From assembly GCA_903823545.1 (NCBI GenBank), contig CAIJTL010000454.1, forward strand, positions 1 to 8,257: 8,257 nucleotides of DNA, in the 5' to 3' direction. This document shows, piece after piece, positions 1 through 6,526 of the stretch; position 1 is the first letter of the stretch, and each line of letters begins with the position of its first letter. The stretch is from an uncultured Planctomycetaceae bacterium. GTDB lineage: Bacteria; Planctomycetota; Planctomycetia; Planctomycetales; Planctomycetaceae. A model generated the notes under the pieces. The model had not been told where the DNA came from. It made no database searches and was given only the letters and a program-made list of their open reading frames with translations. A program made the translations under genes and the position numbers.

Positions 1-1832
1 CCTGTTGCAGTTCCGGCGGGCTTCTTCCCTGTCAGATTCTTTTGCAGCGATTCAAAGAAGCTCGGCTTCTTGGTCGCCGTTGGTGGAGCTGTGTTTGCGA
101 CTGTCGCGGGAACCTCTGCGGCGGCGAGGTTCGACATCGCCAGCACGCGTGTCAGGTTCGACTTCACGCTAGCCCAGCGATTGGCTCCGAAGAACGACGG
201 GAACTGGCCAATGATGTCCCGGTTCTGACGCTCGTCGGTGACGATGGTCCAGAGCGGATGCGACATCGCTTGCGGCTCAGCGATCACGCTGACCTGCGTA
301 CCGGGGAGCCAATCGTTTTCGTTCCGCATCTCAACCGGCAACATCTCGGCGAGCGGCGTGTCGTCCCAACCACCCGCTCGAAAACTGCGTTGACCGCCGA
401 CCATCAACAACCCGCCTCCGCGTTGCCCGACCCATTTTTCGAGCCAGGCGAGTTGTTGTTCGGTGAACGCATCCGCGGCGACGTCGCTCAAGATGATCGC
501 ATCGAACGCGGAGAGTTCTGCAACCGTTTCTGGGAAGCCACGTCCCGTCACCGCGCTGCCATCCGTGACGCGAGTCACTCGCCCGCGACCATAAGGCGTG
601 TGGAGCACAACACACTCGATGTCATCGTCCTCGGTCAATGCCTTCTGCAAATCGGAGTACGGCCCGCGCACTTCGTACCGAGCCCCCGTCTGTACTGGCT
701 GCAACGGCTGCGAACTTCCCTCGACATACAACACGCGAATCTTCGTGCGGTCGATTTGCACTTCCGCCTTGAACGAGTTGTTCGCCGTCGAGACTTCATC
801 CGGCAGTGACGACACATTGACCTGCAACTTGCGAGTCTTTGAATCGGTGCGAAAGCTCAAGCCGACCGATTGAAATCCGTCATGCAACGTGACAGGAACT
901 GGCGGAGCGAGGTTCTTATCCGCTTCCCCTTCCACACTACTCGGCGCGACGAGCGACACTTCGCACCGACGTCCGTCGTAGCCGTAGCTCCTCAAGAAGA
1001 CCTGCACCTCGACCTCTGAAAACCTCCGTGCGCGAGGCGGCACGACGCACGCCACGATCGCGACATCGCCTCCCTTCGCGGTATCACCGACCGGCACGAC
1101 ATGCACCGGCACGTTGAGCATCGCGAACTGCTTCGCCAATTGATCGACGCCGCTTTCATCACGAGCGCGCCCATCTGAAAACAACACAATCCCCGCCGGT
1201 GGCCGCCGCCCGAAGCGACTCGGCACCTGCCGCAGCGCCGTGAGCAACTGCGTATCCGAATCGGTCGGAGCGAGCAGTTTCTGCTTGACCTTCGCCGCAC
1301 CGCTTGCAGCAGAAGTCGATTCCGCCGCCATCAAGTAACCCGAAGCGTAAGCGAGGGAGGATGTCGCAGGCGCTTCGCTCTTTACCGAGCCGTTGAGACC
1401 TTCGCCCTCGCTGACGCTTCGGGTTAGTGGGGCCTCAACCGCCGCCAACCGGTGCCCGAACCGAAACAGCTTCACCAGCGCATGTCCTTCATCACGAGTC
1501 GCCTGATCCGCCTCGCGCATCAAACGCTGAGCGTGTTCAAACCGAGTCTCCTTATCACCAACCGCCATGCTCTGCGATGAATCGAGCAGATAAAAAATGT
1601 CTGGCCGGTCAATCGGCCCCGGCGTCTGCGAGACATCCGACGGATTGAGCAGAATCACCACCAACGTCCCAACCGCCGTCACTCGAAGCCCGATCAATCC
1701 CCACTTGCGAGCGATCGCCGCCGGAGGTCCGCCGATCCAACGCAGCAACGCGAACCCAACGAGTAACCCCAAAACAATCGCTGCAAATACAGCAGAGGTC
1801 AGCGGCGATAGAAATTGAAATGAAGCCAACAT
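1..1832 (-). CDS. Membrane-anchored VWA protein with amidotransferase-like fold (3' partial)
   Basis: The frame stays open for 610 codons from the ATG at 1832 to the left edge, so the C-terminus is missing. Two hydrophobic segments (residues about 9-31 and 44-66) anchor it in the membrane. A VWA domain follows: residues 79-89 give the strand and metal-site motif D84-x-S86-x-S88, T194 is a candidate metal-site threonine, and the strand IVLFSDG places D220. After a beta-rich region (about 240-360), RVLYVEG (366-372), the AIILSDV strand (445-451) and GGGLLMVGGQ (472-481) resemble the class I glutamine amidotransferase-like fold. The usual nucleophile elbow has no Cys there, so catalysis is unlikely and a binding role is inferred. 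Residues about 135-167 are encoded by an inverted repeat. The ATG is chosen because the hydrophobic segment follows directly; no clear Shine-Dalgarno site is present. It is last of the four visible genes. The substrate is unknown. Confidence 0.88.
   Translation of the reverse strand, partial: MLASFQFLSPLTSAVFAAIVLGLLVGFALLRWIGGPPAAIARKWGLIGLRVTAVGTLVVILLNPSDVSQTPGPIDRPDIFYLLDSSQSMAVGDKETRFEHAQRLMREADQATRDEGHALVKLFRFGHRLAAVEAPLTRSVSEGEGLNGSVKSEAPATSSLAYASGYLMAAESTSAASGAAKVKQKLLAPTDSDTQLLTALRQVPSRFGRRPPAGIVLFSDGRARDESGVDQLAKQFAMLNVPVHVVPVGDTAKGGDVAIVACVVPPRARRFSEVEVQVFLRSYGYDGRRCEVSLVAPSSVEGEADKNLAPPVPVTLHDGFQSVGLSFRTDSKTRKLQVNVSSLPDEVSTANNSFKAEVQIDRTKIRVLYVEGSSQPLQPVQTGARYEVRGPYSDLQKALTEDDDIECVVLHTPYGRGRVTRVTDGSAVTGRGFPETVAELSAFDAIILSDVAADAFTEQQLAWLEKWVGQRGGGLLMVGGQRSFRAGGWDDTPLAEMLPVEMRNENDWLPGTQVSVIAEPQAMSHPLWTIVTDERQNRDIIGQFPSFFGANRWASVKSNLTRVLAMSNLAAAEVPATVANTAPPTATKKPSFFESLQKNLTGKKPAGTAT
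1334..1428. repeat. Inverted repeat A, copy 1, inside the VWA gene
   Basis: Two 24-base arms, 1334-1357 and 1405-1428, match each other as reverse complements at 22 of 24 positions, with a 47-base interior. The arm core reads ACTAACCCGAAGCG and ends in AGCGAGGG. A second copy of the family occupies 3962-4063. The whole element is translated as part of the VWA protein (about residues 135-167, including LTRSVSEGEG and SLAYASGY). The paired-arm layout resembles a REPIN, that is two REP sequences in inverted orientation. No transposase is nearby, so mobility is inferred only. Confidence 0.85.
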
Positions 1833-1891
1833 GGTTGATAAACCCGAAATCCGAAGCTCAAAACAAATCCCAGTCTCAAAACCCAAACGAC

Positions 1892-1932
1892 TGGCCGATC
1901 GCCGAGAACCGTTGGCCGAAAGCCATCGGCCA
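1892..1932. repeat. Hairpin-forming TGGCCGA repeats between the last two genes
   Basis: TGGCCGA occurs at 1892-1898 and 1913-1919, and its reverse complement TCGGCCA at 1926-1932. The last two form a perfect 7-bp stem with a 6-base loop; the first and last form an alternative 8-bp stem (TGGCCGAT with ATCGGCCA). The site begins right after the stop codon of the coiled-coil gene. There is no T-run on either side, so an RNA processing or attenuating structure or a repeat remnant fits better than a standard terminator. Confidence 0.5.
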
Positions 1933-1933
1933 C

Positions 1934-3940
1934 TCACTTCTTCGTCTTCCCATCGGGTTTCGGATTTCGAGTTTCGGATTTCCTGCTCTTCGATAGCACC
2001 TCGTAGTACTTCTCGACCAACTCTTGGTACTTCGGCGGTGTCGCGTCGTCGGAAACGTTGCCGAGGTCTCCGAGGATCAGAGCTTGGATCCGCTCTTGGA
2101 CATCTTCTTGCAAGTGGATGATCGCGGTGTTGTAGCCAGCCGGAGTGTCGTAGCGGCCATCGATCAGGCCCCAAGTGACGTCGCGACGGACGCGATCACC
2201 AACGCTGAAGCCCGCCTTCTTCATTTCGATCTCAAGTTCTTCGCGTGCCTTCAGGTTCACTCCGAGCTTGTCGAGTTGGTCCAATAGGTCGCGAGCCTCA
2301 CGATGCCACGCGGCGACTTGTGATGGCGTTTCGAGTTTCTCCAACTGGTCGCGCAGGTCGGCCAGTGCCTGTTCGAGCTTTCGCAGTTCTTCGGCCTGCG
2401 GAGCAACGATGCCGCGATACGCTCCGTCCAAGCGTTGAGCCATGATTTCCAATCGCTCGGCCGCATCGAGGCTCGACAGTTTCGCGTCGTCGTCTTTCTT
2501 CGAGCGGATCATGTTTGAGACGGCACTCATTTCGGCGACGAGCTTGTTGACGTCGATCTCTTTGCTGATGGCCTGAATTTTCGCGACTGCATCTTTGTCG
2601 TTTGGGTCGGTCGATTGAGCGATCGCGTTGAGGACGTCCTGTAACGTCTTGCCTCGTTCAGCAAGTTGGTCCGCACGAGCTGCCGCCATCTCGCGAAGTT
2701 GTTCGGCGGTGAGCGGCGCTGCGCGGCCTTTGCGTCCCTTGTCGTTCATCTGCTCATCGTCCGAGCCGTCTCCCGAACCATTACGTTTCTTGTCGTTCGG
2801 TTTGTCGCCGCCAGAGCCATCCTGATCGTCACCTGGCTTCTGCTTGTCTTTGTCCACTTTCTTGGAGCCGCCTCCGCCCGGTTGCTTCTCGTCTCCGTCT
2901 TTGCCGTCCTCTTTCTTCTGACCCGCACCGGCACCCGGCTTGTCAGACGGCTCATCCTTGCCAGAACCACTGTCGCCCTTCGTCTTGCCGTCCTTGTCAC
3001 CGTGTTTCTCGTCTTCAGACTTGCCGTCGGCTCCGGGCTTCTTGTCGTCTTTGTTTTTGTCACCAGCATTTCCATCCGGACTTTTGTCTTTGCCGCTCCC
3101 TTTGTCCTTCTCTTTGTCTTCAGACGCCCCGCCCTGACCATCCGGCATCGGCTTATCGCCACCGTTCTTGCCATCGGTGCGAGGCTTCGTTCCCTTGTCG
3201 CCCGGTTGATCGGCCTCCCCTTTGTTTGGTTCCGGCTTGTCCCTCTTCTTTCCATCGGGCTGCTTGCCGTCGGCCTCTTTCTTGTCAGAGTTTTTGTCGT
3301 CCTCGTTCTGCTCGCCGTTCTTCCCGCCAGAACCTTTCTGTGACTTCCCCTGACTTCCGGCCATCTTCATGTCGGGGTCAGTCAACGGTTTGACCTGCGA
3401 CTTTGGATCGATCTTTCCCTTCCCCGATGTGGCCTGTGTCGGATTGAGTGCTCCTTGAAATTTCTCCGCAAACTCCCGTTCGGCCTTCGCAAGCTGCTTT
3501 GCCAATTCGCGAGCCTCAGCAATCTGCTGCGGAGCCTCCTCTTTGAGCAACGCCTCCAACTGCTTCGCGATCTCCCGGAACATCTCCGCCGTCTGCTGAG
3601 CCTCCGCCCGTGCGGCCTTCGAGTCCCCCTTATCGAGCGACGTTGAAGCTGACTCCGCCACCTTGGCCGCTTCGGTGATTCGCTGTTTCGAGAGCTCCGA
3701 TGCCTTCTTGAGCTTCCCAAGAATCCGTTCGATGTCCCTCGCTTCGAGTGACACGTCAAGCTGCTTGTCCCGCAACTCCGCGCGAGTTGGCTTCGCCACC
3801 TTCAGTGGTTCGGCTTGATCGGGCTTCGCCTCATCAACCTTCGCAGCTTCAGGCTTCGAAACATCTTGAGCCGGAAGATTTCCAGCTTGCATCGCCATCA
3901 ATACAAACGCCGCGAACGTTTGCCCAAAATATGTCTTCAT
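1934..3940 (-). CDS. Exported coiled-coil protein with long Lys/Asp/Gly-rich linker
   Basis: This 668-residue protein of unknown function starts with a signal peptide, MKTYFGQTFAAFVLMAM, followed by QAGNLPAQD with probable cleavage after LPA. I use the ATG at 3940, not the ATG at 3958 in the same frame, because AGGAG lies 8 bases upstream of 3940 and the signal peptide begins there. Residues about 55-165 are Ala/Glu/Lys/Gln-rich helix, probably coiled coil. Residues about 190-405 are a linker made almost only of K, D, G, E, S, P, N and Q with no hydrophobic core, surely disordered. Residues about 408-575 are again helical, and about 575-650 form a more ordered end (VGDRV, WGLIDGRYDTPAGYNTAIIHLQEDV). 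The last 15 or so residues are encoded by heptamer repeats. There is no C-terminal membrane segment, so it should be soluble outside the cytoplasmic membrane. Its place after the DUF4175-like gene suggests a partner of that protein (inference). Confidence 0.85.
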   Translation of the reverse strand: MKTYFGQTFAAFVLMAMQAGNLPAQDVSKPEAAKVDEAKPDQAEPLKVAKPTRAELRDKQLDVSLEARDIERILGKLKKASELSKQRITEAAKVAESASTSLDKGDSKAARAEAQQTAEMFREIAKQLEALLKEEAPQQIAEARELAKQLAKAEREFAEKFQGALNPTQATSGKGKIDPKSQVKPLTDPDMKMAGSQGKSQKGSGGKNGEQNEDDKNSDKKEADGKQPDGKKRDKPEPNKGEADQPGDKGTKPRTDGKNGGDKPMPDGQGGASEDKEKDKGSGKDKSPDGNAGDKNKDDKKPGADGKSEDEKHGDKDGKTKGDSGSGKDEPSDKPGAGAGQKKEDGKDGDEKQPGGGGSKKVDKDKQKPGDDQDGSGGDKPNDKKRNGSGDGSDDEQMNDKGRKGRAAPLTAEQLREMAAARADQLAERGKTLQDVLNAIAQSTDPNDKDAVAKIQAISKEIDVNKLVAEMSAVSNMIRSKKDDDAKLSSLDAAERLEIMAQRLDGAYRGIVAPQAEELRKLEQALADLRDQLEKLETPSQVAAWHREARDLLDQLDKLGVNLKAREELEIEMKKAGFSVGDRVRRDVTWGLIDGRYDTPAGYNTAIIHLQEDVQERIQALILGDLGNVSDDATPPKYQELVEKYYEVLSKSRKSETRNPKPDGKTKK
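1958..1985. repeat. Heptamer tandem repeat at the 3' end of the coiled-coil gene
   Basis: Four 7-base units in a row begin with TTTC: TTTCGGA at 1958 and again at 1972, TTTCGAG at 1965, and a decayed unit at 1979. On the coding strand this is a TCCGAAA-type repeat and it encodes the tail around KSETRNPKP just before the stop. A related stretch in the opposite orientation (CCCGAAATCCGAAGC at 1843-1857) lies in the leader of the next gene. Confidence 0.7.
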
Positions 3941-3948
3941 GAGTTTGT

Positions 3949-3953
3949 CTCCT
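3949..3953 (-). promoter_or_regulatory. Shine-Dalgarno site deciding the start of the coiled-coil gene
   Basis: AGGAG on the minus strand lies 8 bases before the ATG at 3940. It sits inside the reading frame that begins at the ATG at 3958, which argues that 3958 is not the true start. It is the clearest ribosome binding site in the window and lies just outside repeat A. Confidence 0.75.
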
Positions 3954-3961
3954 GTCATTCC

Positions 3962-4063
3962 ACTAACCCGAAGCGAGGGCGAACGTCCCTCGACTCATCA
4001 CATCCAACGACTCTCCAACTCCATGTCCAACGACACTCACCCTCGCTCACGCTTCGAGTTAGT
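3962..4063. repeat. Inverted repeat A, copy 2, filling an intergenic spacer
   Basis: The right arm (4040-4063) matches the family with two differences in 24 bases. The left arm (3962-3979) starts ACTAACCCGAAGCG and ends CGAGGG but lacks six bases in its middle, so this copy is asymmetric. The left arm can also form its own hairpin: CGAGGG at 3974-3979 pairs with CCCTCG at 3987-3992. The interior holds TCCAACGAC twice (4003-4011 and 4026-4034). The right arm carries the TAA stop (4061-4059) of the DUF4175-like gene, and the element ends nine bases short of the ribosome binding site of the next gene. In RNA the arms could pair across the junction; there is no U-run typical of an intrinsic terminator. 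Confidence 0.85.
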
Positions 4064-6488
4064 TGGCTTCTGCCTTCCGATCGCTGTCCTCTGACTTCTT
4101 CGGCACTGCCTTCTCTTCCATTGGTTCTTGGCTCTTGGCGCTTGGTTCTTCCCCGTCCTCTTCCAACCCGCTCACCACCGTTGCTTCCTGGCCGATCAAC
4201 TCCTCCAGCCGACGGATCAACTCACGAGCCTCTTCCTTGTCGGTCTTCGGTCGGCGGAGCTTCTGAGCCTGCAAGCGATCGAACGCGCGCAGGGCGGCGA
4301 GTCGTGCGGGATCGGGGTTTTTGAAGATCGTGATTTGCAGGTTCTCGCGAGCTTCGATGAGGTACTTGAGCGCGTCCTTCATTTGCAGCGTCGCGTTCTC
4401 CCACTTGCCGACGGAGAGCGAATCGACTGCCGCCAGCATTGACGTTTCGGCTTGAAAGAAGAGTTCGACATCATCGAAGCCACGAGCGATCAGCCCTTCG
4501 GCGACTTCGCGGACACTGCCCGCCAAGTCCTTCTCGAACGTCATCAATTGATCGAGCGTTGAAGCATCGGGAGTCCGTCCACTGGCCGCCCGCTTTTCGA
4601 TCTGCATCGTGCGGTTGAGTGAATGTCGCTGCCGCTGAATCAATTCACCAAGCGTCTTGAAATTCCCGCCCCCCATTCCCGCTGGCATCGGGTCGGGGTC
4701 GATGACTTGGTACGTCCGCTTGAACGGGCGGATGTCGATGAACCGCATTTCGGTTTCCGTTCGCTGTGGCGAGTCGGGCCGGTTGTCTTCGGCGAACGCG
4801 AAGTACATCACGCTGTCCTTTTGAGTCAGCTCGAAGACTTCCAGAGGCAGCACCTTCTCCAACGCTGCCTGTGTCATCGGCGAGACCTTCCCCGTCGTCG
4901 CCACTTCGTTCGCCGCTGACACGACCGCCTCGAAGTCCTGCGCGATCAACGGAACTTCCTGCTCGTTGTTGATCTGGAAGACGACTCCCGCCTTCGACAA
5001 TCCGTAGTCGTCTCGCAGGCGGACTCGCATCGGCAACTCGGCGAGAGTGTGAACTTCGATCGCATCGTCGGGCGACTCAAATGAAACCTGCGGCGGCTGA
5101 TCCTGTCGCACGCGGATGCGGTACTTGTTCTCTGGCAAAGAAGTCCCGTCCTCGGCCTCGGCCTCGGCAATGATGCTGTAGTTGCGGTCTTCGTTGAGCG
5201 TGAGCTCCGCCACCATCGTCGTTCCCAACGTAGCCGTCACGCTCCGCGTGACGAGCCGAGTGTCTCCCGGCGCGGTTCCATTCAAAGCGTCTGTCGTCAA
5301 CAAAGCCGTTTGACCATTCGGCTCATCACGCGGAGCGTGATGGCTACATAGCGGCACCACGACCGGCTCGTTCTTGTCGTCGTCATCGCGCGGTTGCTTC
5401 CTCGGAGCGAGCACAATCGCCGCCGACTTGACCGGCTTGTCGAACTGAATCGAGAACTTAGCCACCGTCCCTTCCAACACCGACAAGTTCGGGTCGAGCG
5501 ACGTACTCGTCGGCTGCCCGGTGTACGACGGCGGTGTGAGATCGACTTTCACCTCGTCGATCCGCAACGGCCTACGAATGTCGATTCGATACGTCGCGCT
5601 CGCCAACTCGCCCGCCGTCACGCGGTATTCCACCGGCTTCGTCAGCCGATCGAGGTGAGCCGCATAAGCCGCCTGCGGTCGAGACAACCCGAAGAACTGA
5701 GTTGATGCCAGCTTCTCCTTCGCCTCTTGGCCGCTGGCTTCGGTGTCGAGCCATTCCAGTTTTCGTTCCGTCCATTCGGCGTCGGCATCTCCGGCCAGAC
5801 GAGTGAACAGCGTCACGTCGCGGTTCGTTCGGCCAGTCAACTCGACCCGCACTTGCGAATCAGCTCCCTCGTCAACCGTGTGGTTCCCCGGCTTGACCGC
5901 CAACGTTCGATACGGGACATCGGCCATGAACGACGCTCGCTGAGCCGCATTGCGCCACTGCCAACTGACCCCCGTCGCACCCAAGTAGGCGATCGTCCCC
6001 ACCGCCAGCCCACACGCAATCCATAACAGTTTCTTCACCGGCACAACATCTTCGATCGTAAGTGGCAGCGCGCGTTGATGAGTCTGCTCGGCAAGCGCGG
6101 TCACGAGCGTCGTGGCGACACCTTCGGACTGAACCTGATCGACCTGCATCGTGCTGTACTGCACCGTCGTCCGTACCGATTGACCAAGTTCCGGAAACGC
6201 CGCTTCGATCTCTGCCGCCGTCGTCGGCTGACTCCATCGCCTCATCGTTCGCCACAGCGAGTTCCCCGCGAATACCGCGATCGCTACCAACATCGCTCCA
6301 AGCGAAACGATCCGCGCGGACCGATCCAACTCCAGCGAGTAATCTGCAAAGGCCAATACTCCCAAACCAATCAACGCCAATAACAGCGTCGTCACACCGA
6401 CCTGCCCCAGCTCAACACGCCGCTTGCGCGCCCACACCGATCGAAAACGGTTGAGGAACGCGGCCTCGCGATTCATTGTCGTACTCAT
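4059..6488 (-). CDS. DUF4175-like large membrane protein of planctomycete BatA clusters
   Basis: 809 residues from the ATG at 6488. An in-frame TTG at 6500 is possible but weaker, and an ATG at 6476 is an alternative. Three hydrophobic segments are seen at about residues 33-48, 60-76 and 154-172. Beta-rich, Ig-like stretches follow at about 195-300, 310-365 and 430-505; the last carries RVRLRDDYGLSKAGVVFQI, a motif I associate with DUF4175-type proteins. YFAFAEDNRPDSPQRTETEMRF-type sequence then leads into helical, Glu/Arg/Leu-rich sequence (about 610-765) and an acidic, Ser/Lys-rich tail. Residues about 381-420 are encoded by inverted repeat B, the tail partly by a 7-bp tandem repeat, and the TAA stop lies in repeat A. 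The beta modules probably face the periplasm. Its gene begins 38 bases after the BatA-like gene, so co-transcription is likely. No enzyme motif was recognised; the role is unknown. The family name is from memory. Confidence 0.85.
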   Translation of the reverse strand: MSTTMNREAAFLNRFRSVWARKRRVELGQVGVTTLLLALIGLGVLAFADYSLELDRSARIVSLGAMLVAIAVFAGNSLWRTMRRWSQPTTAAEIEAAFPELGQSVRTTVQYSTMQVDQVQSEGVATTLVTALAEQTHQRALPLTIEDVVPVKKLLWIACGLAVGTIAYLGATGVSWQWRNAAQRASFMADVPYRTLAVKPGNHTVDEGADSQVRVELTGRTNRDVTLFTRLAGDADAEWTERKLEWLDTEASGQEAKEKLASTQFFGLSRPQAAYAAHLDRLTKPVEYRVTAGELASATYRIDIRRPLRIDEVKVDLTPPSYTGQPTSTSLDPNLSVLEGTVAKFSIQFDKPVKSAAIVLAPRKQPRDDDDKNEPVVVPLCSHHAPRDEPNGQTALLTTDALNGTAPGDTRLVTRSVTATLGTTMVAELTLNEDRNYSIIAEAEAEDGTSLPENKYRIRVRQDQPPQVSFESPDDAIEVHTLAELPMRVRLRDDYGLSKAGVVFQINNEQEVPLIAQDFEAVVSAANEVATTGKVSPMTQAALEKVLPLEVFELTQKDSVMYFAFAEDNRPDSPQRTETEMRFIDIRPFKRTYQVIDPDPMPAGMGGGNFKTLGELIQRQRHSLNRTMQIEKRAASGRTPDASTLDQLMTFEKDLAGSVREVAEGLIARGFDDVELFFQAETSMLAAVDSLSVGKWENATLQMKDALKYLIEARENLQITIFKNPDPARLAALRAFDRLQAQKLRRPKTDKEEARELIRRLEELIGQEATVVSGLEEDGEEPSAKSQEPMEEKAVPKKSEDSDRKAEAN
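4121..4148. repeat. Heptamer tandem repeat in the C-terminal tail of the DUF4175-like gene
   Basis: Four perfectly spaced units of the form TTGGNNC run from 4121 to 4148, with the two variable bases TT, CT, CG and TT. On the coding strand they encode part of the acidic tail (EEPSAKSQEPMEE). Because seven is not a multiple of three, gain or loss of one unit would shift the frame of the tail. Confidence 0.7.
5230..5347. repeat. Inverted repeat B inside the DUF4175-like gene
   Basis: Arms 5230-5258 and 5319-5347 match as reverse complements at 27 of 29 positions, with 60 bases between. Each arm is itself a palindrome: GTCACGC/GCGTGAC around three bases in the left arm, and ATCACGC/GCGTGAT around three bases in the right arm. 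This two-hairpins-in-inverted-orientation layout is the classic REPIN shape. It is read in frame as about 40 residues (SHHAPRDEPNG at one end, TRSVTAT at the other). It shares no evident sequence with repeats A or C. Confidence 0.85.
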
Positions 6489-6494
6489 GATTGA

Positions 6495-6498
6495 TCCC
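6495..6498 (-). promoter_or_regulatory. Weak Shine-Dalgarno site of the DUF4175-like gene
   Basis: GGGA on the minus strand lies 6 bases before the ATG at 6488. It is short and could be chance, but it favours this ATG over the TTG at 6500, which it overlaps. Confidence 0.35.
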
Positions 6499-6526
6499 AA
6501 TCAAAATCGAAATTCGTTTTCGACTC

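Noticed and set aside
42..809. A 255-codon plus-strand frame
   Set aside because: It lies opposite the VWA gene, whose minus-strand frame shows recognisable VWA and amidotransferase-like motifs. The plus-strand product is Arg- and His-rich with no recognisable domain.
1334..1428. A CRISPR-like or attachment-site repeat
   Set aside because: There is one inverted pair, not regularly spaced direct repeats, and there are no cas, integrase or tRNA sequences nearby.
2746..3255. A 169-codon minus-strand frame overlapping the linker
   Set aside because: It is an out-of-frame reading of the repetitive linker, rich in Arg and Thr, with no start signal.
2666..3343. A 225-codon plus-strand frame that would encode a very hydrophobic, multi-helix protein
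   Set aside because: It is the exact antisense of the Lys/Asp/Gly-rich linker: GAC and AAG codons read backwards give Val, Leu and Phe. It has no ribosome binding site, and the minus-strand gene has a signal peptide and clear domains.
3962..4063. Intrinsic terminator after the DUF4175-like gene
   Set aside because: The arms can pair but are separated by about 60 bases and no U-run follows; the same family occurs inside a coding region, so the structure is better explained as a dispersed repeat.
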